A stretch of 64,000 nt of DNA. Source: Pegea sp. RAD2-039. Lineage: Eukaryota; Chordata; Thaliacea; Salpida; Salpidae. The DNA lies in assembly GCA_034620365.1 (NCBI GenBank), contig JAQGEQ010000037.1, positions 62,001-126,000 of the forward strand. Reading direction: 5' to 3'. The translations under genes and the position numbers were made by a program. Under the pieces are notes generated by a model, which was not told the DNA's origin, did no database searches, and worked only from the letters and a program-made list of their open reading frames with translations. Positions 36,518 through 48,290 of this stretch are shown piece after piece; the stretch's first letter is position 1; each line of letters opens with the position of its first letter.

Positions 36518-37479
36518 TTTTAAGATACAATTTCAAAAAGATGCTTAAAAAGTTTTCTGAAAAATAAATTATTAAAATGTTACTATTAAACTTAAATATC
36601 ATATAAAGAAGAATATTTTGATAATCTTATTTTAAAAATCGATTTAAGTCTAAACTAAAGCGTTTTGACATGTTTGTAAAGTTTTATTCTGTTATAAAAT
36701 AAATATTTGCAATTTAATTATAATTGTGAGGGTAATAGAATATTAGCAAAAGACAACTTTACCATTTAAACTATTCATAAAAAATTAAATCAAAAAATGG
36801 TTACAAATATTTTTTTTTATCTACAAATATCAGAAAACTATTCAATACAAGAATAAAAAATATTTTACCAAAACTTTTTTATACTAGTGGATTAAATTGA
36901 AGTTATTTGTGATAATTATAAGAAGCATTTGTCAAATTTATTTAAGTAATGAAATTTACATAAAACGTTTAATAATAATTAAAATGAAACATGCCTTGGA
37001 AGCAATATCAATATAATAACAACATGAAAACATAAATATTTAGGTTGAAATTTCTATTAAAATATTACAGCATTAATTGATATACAAGTAAACTTATTAA
37101 ACTTTTCTAAAATAACTAATATTACATCAAAAATTTTATTTCTATAAGAAACCCTATAACATTATAAACATTAAATACAAAATTTTAGTAGTGACAATAA
37201 GGATTTGTAACAATTTCTAAAGATTATGAAATTATTATACATTCGATCTTCATCAACATTTATAATTGAATTTTTTTACTGTTTGGTAATTCCTACTATT
37301 TTCATCGAAAAATTAAAAAGGTATTTAATTTATAAACTCTTATAAATAAAATTGTTTAGAATAACCCTGCAGACAAATTTTGATTGTGAGCTAAAAGTAA
37401 ACTCAAAGTTTACTTAAGTTTGACCAATAGTTTTATTTCTTTTATTTATTTCAATAAGTTCAAAAGAAAAGATTACTGC
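36518..37479 (-). other. Upstream flank of acidic gene copy B
   Basis: Non-coding, collinear with 29054-30039. It includes the conserved block at 36725-36771, 208 bp upstream of the ATG. Confidence 0.5.
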
Positions 37480-38337
37480 CTGTTAACACACATTCTCACA
37501 AATAATAAATATTAAGTTATAAAAATATAAAAGTAGTCAGCAAAGCATAAAAAGTCAACAATTAAATTAAATAGAAATGATGACAAAAAAAGAAAAATCA
37601 CAGTTTAGAACTGACAATGTTAAAAACATAATAGCGGTTCAACTTCTGCTTAAACAACACAATTGATTTCAACATGACAATGTTTGATGGCAGCTGGTGT
37701 GAAGTACTAATTATGCTGAATGAGAAAAATTTTCTCTGATTAACCTACCAGGTGATATAGGCTTATTAAGATGTAATGTGTGTCGTCTGAGTTGAAATTC
37801 CTCGAAGAAAGGATTGATGGAAAAAAATCATCGCATTTAAGATAAATTAAATTCTACAAAAAGAATCAAGTCTCATTTTATCTGGTGAATTTCCAAAGTA
37901 TCAAAATTGAAGAAGCTATAACGATGTTTTCAACTATCATATTTAATATTAAGTTTCCTTCATACCAATCTCGTATAGGTAACCTGAACCGGTTCCTCTT
38001 TTTTATGTTATCACATAATTCACTTAGCATCTATGCACTGACATTGTATTCAATAATTGGACAGAAATACAGTTTGAAGAGATAGATAAAGAACTATGGA
38101 TCTTTAGAATTAGAGGTCTGTAGAAAAAAGTAGGAAAGATTCATTGATTTTCCAAAAATTTTGAAAACATAATTTTACTATTTAAACACAATTGATAGGG
38201 CAATGCTAAGGTATAGGACCAAAGATTTTCGTTCAATAATAAATCCGTTGATGGAATATTGGTTCAGGATTTTTGTAACTGGTTTGCGGTAGAAAGTTAT
38301 AAGTTCAGACTTTGTGATCAGCCATTTAGTGGTCTCA
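37480..38337 (-). mobile_element. CR1/Jockey-like LINE 3' part, truncated, minus strand
   Basis: Collinear with 30040-30900: the C-terminal LPS-like region (37570-37700), then sequence matching the post-YADD part of ORF2. Similarity stops abruptly near 38337, so the YADD box and everything 5' of it are absent. It lies upstream of acidic gene copy B, as the equivalent region lies upstream of copy A. Confidence 0.7.
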
Positions 38338-40241
38338 ATTAAGTCTATATTATAAAAGAGTAAGGGAACAGCTGGTTAAACTTCTAATGCAAGTAGTTGT
38401 AATAAACTCAACAAATAATAGAAACAACAAACGAACAAGTACATTAAACAAGTCAACACTATGCTTGGTACTTAAGAGTTGAAAGGATTGAAGTATTGCA
38501 TAACTAAACAACTTTTTGGTAGTTAAAATTTAATGTTGACTTTTACTCATCTGAAAGTGAAGTTAACTTGCTAGTTTTTGTTTTACAATGTTTGCATAAT
38601 CTTGTTTAAAAAATATGTTTGATTATAAACATTTTTTGAAAACTGATTATGTAAAATGGTGGCGTGTAGAATTGTATTGCTTAATAATTAGGTAAAAAAA
38701 TAAAGTCAAAGTGAAAATTTTAACAATGATTTTTATTGTATGCATATTTAACCTAAAATTTTACTAGTTTTGTTTTTCTGTTTTAAAATAATGGCGAAGA
38801 AGGCTGTCTAAACAAAACATTTCTGCCTAACCACATTTACAAAAATATTAAAATAATATTAAGATAAAAATATAGAAAGACAGATAAATACATGGATAAG
38901 TAGTCACCAATAATACAATAAAGCAGATGTATATGAGAGTAATGCTTAATTTATTGTTCAGTTAAGTAGTAAACTAGATCTTATATAATTAATGATCAAA
39001 AATTTTAGAAATTTGGAAAATTTATGAAGCTTTTTGAATGATTTTATCACAAATCCACTTACAGTGTTTAACTAATTTAAAGAAATGGTTTTAGTTGAAT
39101 GAATTTAGTTCAGTTTTTAATACGGCCAAAATATCCAAACTTCAACAGAAATTCTTTTGAATTATCAAACTTCAACTCTTAAGAGAAACTTAATTAGAAA
39201 TTTTGTGTTTATTTAAAAATGGTTGTTTGAATATTTATAGAGGGTTTTATTTTCACTCAAAATAAATTGACTTCAAATAAATTTGGAACATTAATCTTTT
39301 AGTTTAACAAACCTACAATGTTTCAATAACATATGGATAGTTATCTAGTTACCAGTAAAGAATTAAGGTTCTGTTATGTACAAGATTTTACAATTTAAAC
39401 AAACAATTCTTGAAATATTTTCATTTATAACAAATTTTACTTTTATTATTTCAACACATAAAATACCAAAATCACTATTTTCGAATAAATTTCAGAAATT
39501 ATCCAAAATAGATGTTCATTGAGTTTAATATATAAATTACTAAAAGAACCAAAAAAAGTTTTGATATTTGATAACCACCACATAAACTAAAATAAATAAT
39601 TTTTCCAAATAAGATATTAACTAAATTTCTATGCTTTCTCATAATCTTATCTTTATTATTATCAATAAGTCGCATAAGTTTACTAAAATTATACAAAGCA
39701 TAAGATAATTTCTAGCAATATTTAGTTATGTTTAAAATGGATTTATAATTGTAATGCTAAAACTTAAAACAATTTATTATTTACACTCAGTATACAGTTT
39801 CTACTTAAGAAGTTTTGCATAAATTACACAATATAGATAACATTACGCACTCCTGGATATTTTTAACTCAAAGAAAACTGAACATCATTTATCAAATGAT
39901 TTTAGATAAATGAATAATTTTGGTAATGACTTTCAAAAATATATTTGCATGACTTCTTTTACACCTCTTCTTATGGTAACTAATTTCACAGTTAATAAAT
40001 TAAAAACTTTTCAAAATTGCACAACATTTCTTTTATCTTTGTATAGAGACTACCAGAAATACTATTTTTATTTAGATATTATTTCTAGATAGCATCTATT
40101 ATTAGATCAAGAAACTCCAGTCAGTTTTAAGCCAAGCATTAATTTTATTCACTCTTACACCGCATATGTCAAAAACAGAAATAGAAATAATCATTAAATT
40201 ATCAATAATGATATTATTCTACCAAATATTTAAACACTAAA
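38338..40241. other. AT-rich non-coding DNA
   Basis: Two open frames of 60-65 codons (39499-39696 minus, 39910-40092 plus) show no family resemblance and no supporting splice or signal features. The stretch appears intergenic and presumably includes the 3' UTR of the gene to its right. Confidence 0.5.
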
Positions 40242-40652
40242 TCAATGCTTTTTATTACATTTAATAAGCACTTTTTTAGCTCGATCGCTAATACTATTCA
40301 GCTTTTCTTCGACGATGCAACAGGTATTATATTCGGGATTATGATCAACCATGACAACCACATCAAAGGAATCAATATATTTCTTCAAAATCTCTGGGCC
40401 ATTAATAATTTCGTTTATGTTAACCAGATTACCAACTCTATGGCCTTTGAAAGCTCTAAGTCTGCTTAATTTTGCAATTTCAGCTTTTAAATCTTTAAAT
40501 ATTTTCATTGTTTCCTCATTAACATCAGACTTAATAGTAGATTTTGGAAACAACTGATTAGTAAGGCACGATAATGTGGTATGACAATATTTTAAATCGC
40601 TCCGAATTCGGTAAACCATTTCTGAGACACCTTTCATCGTTCTTTTCGGCAT
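40242..40652 (-). CDS. Unrecognised 136-residue basic/helical protein
   Basis: The frame opens at MPKRTMKGVSEMVYRIRSDL and ends SDRAKKVLIKCNKKH. I chose the ATG at 40652 rather than the one 10 codons upstream because a strong acceptor (TTGTTTTTCAG) sits at 40660-40670 on the minus strand, seven bases before it. The N-terminal two thirds looks helical and Lys/Arg-rich, with a conserved-looking segment LRAFKGHRVGNLVNINEI, then a hydrophobic strand FDVVVMVDHNP and a short charged C-terminus. There is no signal peptide, membrane helix or zinc motif. Composition (less AT-driven, balanced residues) and the splice site argue for a real gene. I do not recognise the family. Confidence 0.6.
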   Translation of the reverse strand: MPKRTMKGVSEMVYRIRSDLKYCHTTLSCLTNQLFPKSTIKSDVNEETMKIFKDLKAEIAKLSRLRAFKGHRVGNLVNINEIINGPEILKKYIDSFDVVVMVDHNPEYNTCCIVEEKLNSISDRAKKVLIKCNKKH

Positions 40653-40659
40653 TTTGAAA

Positions 40660-41411
40660 CTGAAAAACAATTTCAAAAACAATTTATTTCAAAGTATAAT
40701 ATTTCTAAACAAGGTAAGAAATTTTTAAATAAAATGTTTTAATATGTTATAACGTGATAACAAATGTTTCAGCCATTTTACAAATATGTTAATTTACAAT
40801 TTTTCTTTGGTAATAAATATCATATTACATAATAAAAACATTACTGTAATAGTTTTATTAAAATTATTATTAAATTTTTGATACTCTTTTATCAAATTCT
40901 ATAAATTAAAGTCTACTCAGTTTGAGTCAACTAAATGAATCTTTTATATTTTAAAACTGTTTTATGCAACAACACAAGTTATCAAAAATTAGTGAAAGCA
41001 AAATTTGTAAACCTTTATTTAAGTAGCAAGAATGAGTAACACTTTTTGTGTAAGACTATAGATTATTTCAATCATCAAGTTAAACAGCCATGAATAAAAA
41101 TTTAAAACTTTAATTTTAAAGGTAAAAATTAAAAGAAAGTTTAATAAACAAATATTTGTACCACTAAAACCCTAAAATATTCGAAATATTATCTATATAT
41201 TATAACAAATATTAATAAGCACAAAATTTAGAGGTTTGAATAGCTTTATAAATCAATTAATAATAATAGCACTCTTACTAAAATAGTTTAAAAACGTTTT
41301 ATAAAGAGTAAAAATAAATACTAATTGTACTAATAATACAATACTAAGAAAATGTAGTTAAATAAAAGTACAATCATTTAATCAGTTAAATAAAACTAGG
41401 TAAAAACTTAC
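40660..41411 (-). other. Probable 5' UTR intron of the gene at 40.24-40.65 kb
   Basis: On the minus strand a consensus donor AGAAA then GTAAGTTTTT (GT at 41410-41411) pairs with the acceptor at 40660-40670. The intron would be 752 nt. The GC-richer 41412-41560 just upstream would hold the leader exon and promoter. Inferred from splice signals only. Confidence 0.4.
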
Positions 41412-41560
41412 TTTCTAGTGACAACCATTCAACTTGAGAAACGCGATAGAATAGATTGGTCAAACATATATTAGTGTATAAGTATGGCTTTACTTCTCGC
41501 TCCACTGGTTTTAGATTGCACATGTGATAAACCTATATTGAATCAGCTAGATTCGAATCA
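41412..41560 (-). promoter_or_regulatory. Candidate leader exon and promoter for the minus-strand gene
   Basis: A slightly GC-richer island in AT-rich DNA. It ends at a consensus donor on the minus strand and contains CGCGTTTCTC near 41440. I infer a transcription start here but see no defined core element. Confidence 0.25.
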
Positions 41561-43139
41561 AGTAGTTTTGAGTTACATATAGCTGAAAAATAGTTAAAAT
41601 ATTGAGTTGAGTATTAATTCATCATTTTATATTTGTTTTAAACATTAAACAACAAATTTTTGACAAATTTAAAAAACTTTCACTTGCTATTTTCCCGCGT
41701 TAAATCTATTTTAGATGAGTTAAGATTTGACTTTCTATTAAAGAATATAATAAATTTCGATATTTCTAATAAATCAATTTAATTTTAAACTCAAAAATAT
41801 ATATAATCTGTAAAAGTCTCATGAAAAATTAATTTACAAATTATCTTACGACTTGAACATATAGCCTACTGGAAATAAATTGATCAAAAATAAACCAAAT
41901 TAGAATATAAACCTTTTATAACAGATTGCAGTAGAATCTATGATAAAGTCTTATGTGAAAGATCTAATGTGCTAGTTTAAAATACTTTTTTAAATGTTTT
42001 AATTTTAAAAAATCTTAAAAAAGGTTACATAAATGTTTGTTTATGCTTTAAACTATTTCAATAGTATTGTGTTTTTAAATTTGTTTTAAAAATTCATGAA
42101 ACCAGATAACCTAAACAAAAGTTAAACATTGAAAAACGTTTAGATAGTTTACATACTGTTTGTTGAGTGTTCATTTAAAAATTAACATTTTGACATTTTT
42201 CATTTGAATTTTTAAGTAACTTGCAATTTAACTTACATTTTAATCTAGACTTTATCAAAAACAATGATGAAAAATGATGAAGATCTTGACTAGTTTGAAT
42301 ATCTTCTAAAAATTATCAGTAAGAAATCTTACTTATCTGCTAAGGATCGAAACAATTTTATTTAAAATTAAAATTAAAAAATCTTTTTTTAGTTCAACTA
42401 TACCAAACTAGTTTTGAGCTAGTCTTTGACTCTGCAATGAGCTCAAACATTTCTCTTTTCTTGTTTTGTTGTATAAATGATAATGAGGAATCATACAGCG
42501 GCCTTATCATAGACCTCTTGTGGTTATTAAACATTAAAAGTACTGCTCATTTACGAATTCTCTTGAAATTTAGTTCAAACAATTCGAATTACTTAAATAT
42601 ATAAAACCTACATTAAGAATTTATGCTAATTAATGCTAATGCTTTCGATAGTTTACTAAACGATAAGTTAGATGATGAAGCTAAATAAATTTGCCTTTGA
42701 AACTAGGCAGCGTGACAAGAAAGAACTACGTTGATGTTTTGGTGTTTAATTGTTCTCTTTTTTACATTTGTTCTTATAGCTTTATAGGATTAATATTTGT
42801 GCAGATTTTATGTCATTCTTTAGAATCATTTTTTATAAAAACAACTGAATGTTGAGTTTTGACAACACCTGCAAGTTATATTTAAAAATTAATACAAATT
42901 CTTTATTATTTGTAAAATATTTGATTATTACTTTCATATTGTTAATATAAAATGTTTTTGGATAAAGTTAGTATTAATCATTGCATAAAATTATACTTTT
43001 GCCAAACTAAACAGTATCTATCTGTAAGATCTGTATAAGATAAAGAAAAGCATAATGATTTTTTACAGTAAAACTAATTTAATTAAAAACTAAACTTTCA
43101 GCCTTAAAGTATAGTGCCTCATTACAGATGTGTATCCGA
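41561..43139. other. AT-rich non-coding DNA
   Basis: Stops are dense in all frames and I see no domain, RNA gene or repeat-family signature that I can support. Confidence 0.5.
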
Positions 43140-43480
43140 CTCTAAAAATGATCGGATGATAGGCGGATCCCAAAGGATCTCTTGTACGGGGAGCTATCTA
43201 AAATCAAACGCAACACCGGCCATCCCTGTTTACGTTTCAAAGACATCTGCAAGCGCGATACGAAATACCTACTCCGAATAGCGCTCTCTACTCCGCAAAT
43301 TACTGAAGGAGAGAGAATAAACCCCAGCTTTAAAGAATAGAAAGAAACCTAAAAGCTTTTATTTTCCATTTCCATGTGTCTTGCTTAGTTTTTTAACATC
43401 ATCACTTAGGGCACATCCCACAGGGACCTTCTAGGCCAAAGCAGACCTTTTATTATCCGATCTGATAATCACGATTAGTT
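43140..43480 (+). mobile_element. GC-richer fragment of a second LINE family, ORF2 C-terminus
   Basis: From 43155 one frame reads DDRRIPKDLLYGELSKIKR, then HPCLRFKDICKRDTKYL. This matches the widespread LINE ORF2 tail of the form R-I-P-K-x-x-L-Y-G-E-L...G-x-P-x-L-R-F-K-D-x-C-K-R-D-L. It is a different element from the CR1/Jockey-like copies elsewhere in the window. The sequence is much GC-richer than its surroundings, suggesting a comparatively recent insertion. A further 130 bases may hold the usual Cys/His tail in broken frames. The 3' flank resembles 4170-4310. Confidence 0.7.
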
Positions 43481-45423
43481 TTTGTTTTACAATAGAACGA
43501 TGATAGGGTCTAAATTTCAAGAAATTTCCTGTTATTAAATATTTGAAACTTTATCTGCAACTTATCTGAAATCGATAATTATGTAAACAGATGAGATTAC
43601 TATAATATAATAATAAAACTAGAAACTTATCATGATTTAATATAACAATGTAACTGACAGATTTTTGATTTATGTTTTTTATTCTGATAAGAACTATCAG
43701 TAGGGCTAATTATATCTAACTATAACATTGAAATAGAACCAAAACTATTTTGACTTCATTAATAATCGTACAAATAAATTATTTTTACAACAATATTTAC
43801 TAGTATTGTTTAAAATTGCTTTAAAGATGCTTTAATAATGGCAGAAAATACTATTTTTGAAATAAAAGTAAATTACATTTTAATGCCATGTTTCACATCT
43901 TTTCCATTTCTGTATTTTTAACTTAATAGATGTTATTTTTGAGAATTTGCGTTATCTAGAAGTGCTCCCTTCAGGCACTCTTCTTCGCGTTTATTGTAAT
44001 AAATAATTTTTTTATGAAATGTTTAATTTTTATTGTAATAAATAAATAAATAGAGCTTCATAAAAATTTTTACACTATAAGGTTTTCGTTTAGTTATTTA
44101 GTTATTTAGTTATTAAAATAAGTATTAAGTCGATATTAAACTCTGTTCGTCTATGATTGCTACGTTTAAAGATCATTGAGCCGTGAAACTGAAAAATTAT
44201 TTTATTAGCTTTTTAGATTTGTTAAAGTTAAAAATTTTCTGCTACTTAAATCTCGTCCAAAATTATTTCCTAAACTTAAATAAGTTGTTAGCTTCAAAAT
44301 AGATGGCGACATAAAAAATGTCAAAATCTAAAATTGATTGAAGGTTATATCTTCTAATTGTAAACGTTGTAAATAATTTTCATTTAATTTTTCGGAAAAA
44401 ATTTAATTTTCGAAGCCTTGATTTTATGCTAAGTTGCTCTTTTTAAAGCTAAAGTTAGAGTTTTATTTAATTGTAAATTAATAAAAATTTTTGTGAATCA
44501 AAGTTGGATTTTGTTTTATAAATCAATAGAATTAAATTTAAAGATTTTATGTTTAAATTTATGTTACAATATTCTAATGAAATTTGTTCAAAATCTTGAG
44601 ACATCTGAACTTCTCTAAATCGAAGACAGATAACAAAGTATCACATATAAAGCGTGTACCAAGTATTATGTTCCACTACATGGCTGGCATGGAGAGTGGA
44701 ATCCTGCTGCATAAGCAACAACTATATCTACAAAACTTCTACTCTGGCTAATATGCCTACACCGTTCGCGGGCAAAAAATTAGTTGTTAACCATTAAGAT
44801 TGAAAATTTAAGATCTGTAAGAGAATTTTAGAATCAAGACTCTTAAATATTTGTCGAAAAGGTTACATTTAATTGTAGATTTTACAAGTAAATAAAGTTA
44901 GTTTAAAAGGTCTATTAAAATTAAAGTTTACAAAATTAATTAAAAAGTGATTATTCTACACCATATTTATTCAAGCAGTTGAAATGTTGTACAATTTTCT
45001 ACAAATTGTATAACTTAAGATTTAATATGTTGTAATGACGTGTTTACAATTTTATTTGTAAAAATCGATTGATTTAAAACTAGCATTAAATCGTGTTGAA
45101 CTTTAAGCAAGTTAGCATATTTAAAGATTGTCTTATATTTTTCAAACTCATTCCAAAGGAACTGTAATAAATCAAATGTCAAAAACTTCAAAGCTAAAGT
45201 TTCAAAAATTCAAAAACTATTTTAAATTTCTTTATAAGATGTTTATAGCAAGAACCTGACTACTATACAATTATTACCTAATTACTATTTCTATAATCTG
45301 AGTTTTGTTTTAAATTAAATGTCTTATTAAGAGGTTAACTAATATTGAATTGATTAAAAAAAACTTAGAAATTTAATAACTTGAAAAAGGTTGAGAATTA
45401 TTAAAAAATAAAGATAGTTATAG
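43481..45423. other. AT-rich non-coding DNA with a diverged repeat
   Basis: No gene. Around 44590-44950 the sequence is loosely similar to 49570-49760: GACAGAT-AAAGTA, TAGTTGTTAACCATTAAGATT against TAGCTGTTAACCATCAAGATT, then a matching ATTTTA(G/T)AAG stretch. A GC-richer insert of about 120 bases (44650-44770) is present only in the first copy. Confidence 0.4.
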
Positions 45424-45560
45424 TGGTATATTTGAAATAAGTGTTTTACTGCTAATTGTCAACGGTCATAAGCTTGTTGGTAAAAAGTACGTATCGTTAT
45501 TATAGATATCGTTGTATAAGTCGCCTTATTTATTTAAATAAAGCTCTAGATAGCGGGTTA
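45424..45560 (+). repeat. Left LTR of a degenerate Ty3/gypsy-like element
   Basis: It begins TGGTATATTTGAAAT and includes CATAAGCTTGTTGGTAAAAA, then ATCGTTGTATAAGT-GCC-TTATTTATTTAAATAAA. It aligns with 48106-48290 in direct orientation, with an internal deletion of about 45 bases. An AATAAA sits near its end. The exact right end is uncertain. Confidence 0.6.
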
Positions 45561-48105
45561 TTTTCACTGCAATTTATTCAAGTAAATATAATTTATTTTT
45601 TGATCGAATTGTTGCCAATGATTTTAGCGTTATTAAAGTTCAGTTTAGTCAGAACTTAGAAACGGTTAAGATCTTTTTGCTATACTTAGTATAGATATGA
45701 ATAAGATTCTATTTGTATTCTAGATTTGAGTATATTTAGTTCTTTTACTGTAACAAACGTTAAATGTATAATGGATACGGTGTTGAGATCTAAAGCTTTC
45801 AGAGCATGAAACTTTATATTGAAGGAAGCCTTTAACCGAGCAGTAATACTGGAAGACCCCTGGCGAAACAATCCATACTTTGGGGCTGGCAAAGAAGATC
45901 CAGAAGAAGCAGTGAATTCAATGAAATTCAAGAAGGAAGACCAAGCAGAACCAACAGTAGCGGCCAAGGAGTTTGTTTAAAATATGGAGGTCGCAAATCT
46001 CATGATTTCAAAAGATGCTGAGCTGGTTCGAGCATACGCTTCAAAAGTGGGAAGAAGGGACACTATAGTCGAGCCTGTCATCTTTAGAAAATGTCTCCCA
46101 AGAAATATTTAGGAAGATAAAGAATGGAGAGAGCCGCAATAACCATCCAAGGGTACGAAGTACTGGGTCTTACTTGGTTTTCAAGGAAATTGAACCATGC
46201 GATTGAATGTCTCTATTGCAGGCAAGGTATTTAAAGCTCGTATACCGGATTTTTGAAGAGCCTTGTAAATGGAAAGGTTGCTCAAAACTGGGAAGTTCAC
46301 AAGATTCAAAGTCCATTTAAGGTGAAAAGCCTTCTTAAAACAAATAAATTTGCAAAGTCAACTTCCATCTATTAACAAAGAGTACAGAAATATAAATCTG
46401 TTTGTCATGGAGGGTCTCGGTGAAGATGTGGTGCTTGAAACGGTCTTCATTAAAACTCATAAGAAGGTTGTGTTTGAGTTAAGAGGTTTAAACGAGTGGT
46501 ACACAATAAAGAAGTGACAAAGAAACAAACACGAATTTGTCAAATGTTTTAGATGTGGGCAGAGAAGACATTATGATCATTTGTGTGATGTTCTAATTGT
46601 GACATCGAAGAAGCAGACTCATAAGAACATAAATGAGAGAAGAAAGGCGAAGACGACCAAAACCAGAACTGAGTATTTGGACGCTTCTTAGCTTAATGAA
46701 AGAGCTTTGGGACGCTTTAGTTATTATGAGGTAGAAAAATTGACAAAAGAAAAGCAGAAGAAGAGATCCTAAGATCACCGGCTAAAGAAGAAACAATAAG
46801 CTCTATTGGATCTAATCAGGGATCAATACGGAGGCCTGAGCTTTCTCGTTGTGAGGAAGAGTAGGACGGAAGAAGTCACAAACGGCGACGGGAGAGATAT
46901 GATCGTTTTTCCAAAAATAATAGTGAATTCCGTAGAAGTTGTTGCAACTATGAAGGAAGAGAAGTTAGTGGAAGCGGGACAACTGACTTTATAGGGCTGG
47001 AACTTTCCCTTTATTGTTACATTTCGCGTTTTTCTTTTATTCAGTATGCAAGTTTTTGGTAGAACAGCTCTATACCGCCAACAGTTTTTAAGTCGGAGAC
47101 ACAAAAATGACTTTTGACGAATTGCACTATATGGAGTAGAAGAACTTTGTTTTCGAAGTTATTCTTTGTAAAGAGATCAAATGAAGTCTAATCATGAGAT
47201 CTTAAAACTTCTGATGGATCTTTAATCGCTTACAATATCAAGTCGTTGCAGATAGTGCAGAGACTTTTTCGGCTTTGGAAGATGCAAATTTTTGAATAGC
47301 GTCCATTGTTTCTCTGAGAGGAGAGAGAAGCGGTTAGTTTTATATGAAATGGGAACCACGATGGAGATATGAAATAGATTACGATTCGAGATGATCTCGA
47401 AGCACTCTGCTCGAACTATCATTTTAGGAGTAGATACTGTTGGAAAACAAGGTATTGTTCAAGTTGAAACTGAAACAAATCTTTCCAACTATCCCGCTAT
47501 AGGTTTCAATGTTGAAAATCGACGTATCGACGTTTTTTTAGAGATATATTTGACGAAGCAAGAAGAAAACTTTATACTATCATGTAAGAAGAAGAGATAT
47601 TAAAGATTCGTGTCCCTTTCTCTAATGAGCATGATGATGATAATGTAAAAAAGGTTAAACTACTGAAGGCCCGATGTACGCGCGAGTCCGCTTTCCGAAT
47701 GACACGGAGTCCGTCGTTTCTTTGAGGGATCTAGCCGGATACTTAAATGCTGATGACTTTGAAGGTCATCCAAGATGGGGTAGTAAAGAGGATTTTCCCC
47801 GGCGGGTTTCACCAAGTGGTATAAGGAAAAATCCCGATGACAACATTATGACGAGAGAGAAGGAAGATGAAGAGAGGGACGAATCTAGGGTACAGGTTTC
47901 CAATGACGACAAACTTTGAGCGTTCGGATAATTGGAGTGGTAACGTCACCCCGAATAGCGGAAGAAACGCCGATGTTGAGTTCAGTGGTCCATCAGATCA
48001 TGTAAAGGAGTACCTCCAAAGCGCTACGGTTGGGACTAATTGTCATTGATGTCAATGAGACAAAGTGCGATCTTTACTGTTTAGTCCACTTACTTGTTCG
48101 AAGAG
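45561..48105 (+). pseudogene. Degenerate internal region of a Ty3/gypsy-like LTR element
   Basis: Broken frames show these landmarks. About 45780-46090: Glu/Lys-rich gag-like sequence ending in a degraded CCHC (KKGHYSRAC). About 46190-46300: protease-like LNVSIAGKVFKARI followed by a damaged D-T-G-A site. About 46405-46470: MEGLGEDVVLETVFIKTHKK, the usual end of retropepsin. About 46547-46590: a CCHC knuckle CFRCGQRRHYDHLC. About 47674-47760: YARVRFPNDTESVVSLRDLA, typical of the C-terminal region of Ty3/gypsy polyproteins. I found no RT or RNase H motif in the 2.5 kb, so this is a deleted or non-autonomous derivative. Frameshifts and stops occur throughout. The two CCHC sites lie on either side of the protease-like part, an unusual order that may reflect rearrangement. 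Confidence 0.6.
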
Positions 48106-48290
48106 AATGTTATATATTTGAAATCTAAAATAGTAAAGTATTTTACCGCTGACGTAAATGTGTTGAATGCAACTATGATAGGAACGATTCGCTCATAAGC
48201 TTGTTGGTAGAAAGTGAGTATTGTTAATATATGTATCGTTGTGTAAGTTACTTTATTTATTTGAATATAAAAGTCATTTTATTACAATTG
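48106..48290 (+). repeat. Right LTR of the Ty3/gypsy-like element
   Basis: It starts TGTTATATATTTGAAAT directly after a purine run (GAAGAGAA) that could be the polypurine tract. It contains CATAAGCTTGTTGGTAGAAA and ATCGTTGTGTAAGTTACTTT, aligning with 45424-45560. Divergence between the two LTRs is substantial, indicating an old insertion. Confidence 0.6.

Noticed and set aside
20611-36771. The idea that the acidic gene is the LINE's own ORF1
   Set aside because: A separate ORF1-like remnant already lies 5' of the endonuclease (26.5 and 33.3 kb), and the acidic gene keeps introns and its own start 3' of the RT.
39499-40092. Two open frames of 60-65 codons next to the 40.2 kb gene
   Set aside because: No splice support, low-complexity composition, no recognisable domain.
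41545-41575. AGATTCGAATCAAG resembles a tRNA B box
   Set aside because: No A box or cloverleaf could be placed at the right distance; the ends do not match RGTTCRANNCC.
46593-47422. Several 60-93-codon minus-strand frames inside the LTR element
   Set aside because: They are antisense to the recognisable plus-strand gag/protease/polyprotein remnants.
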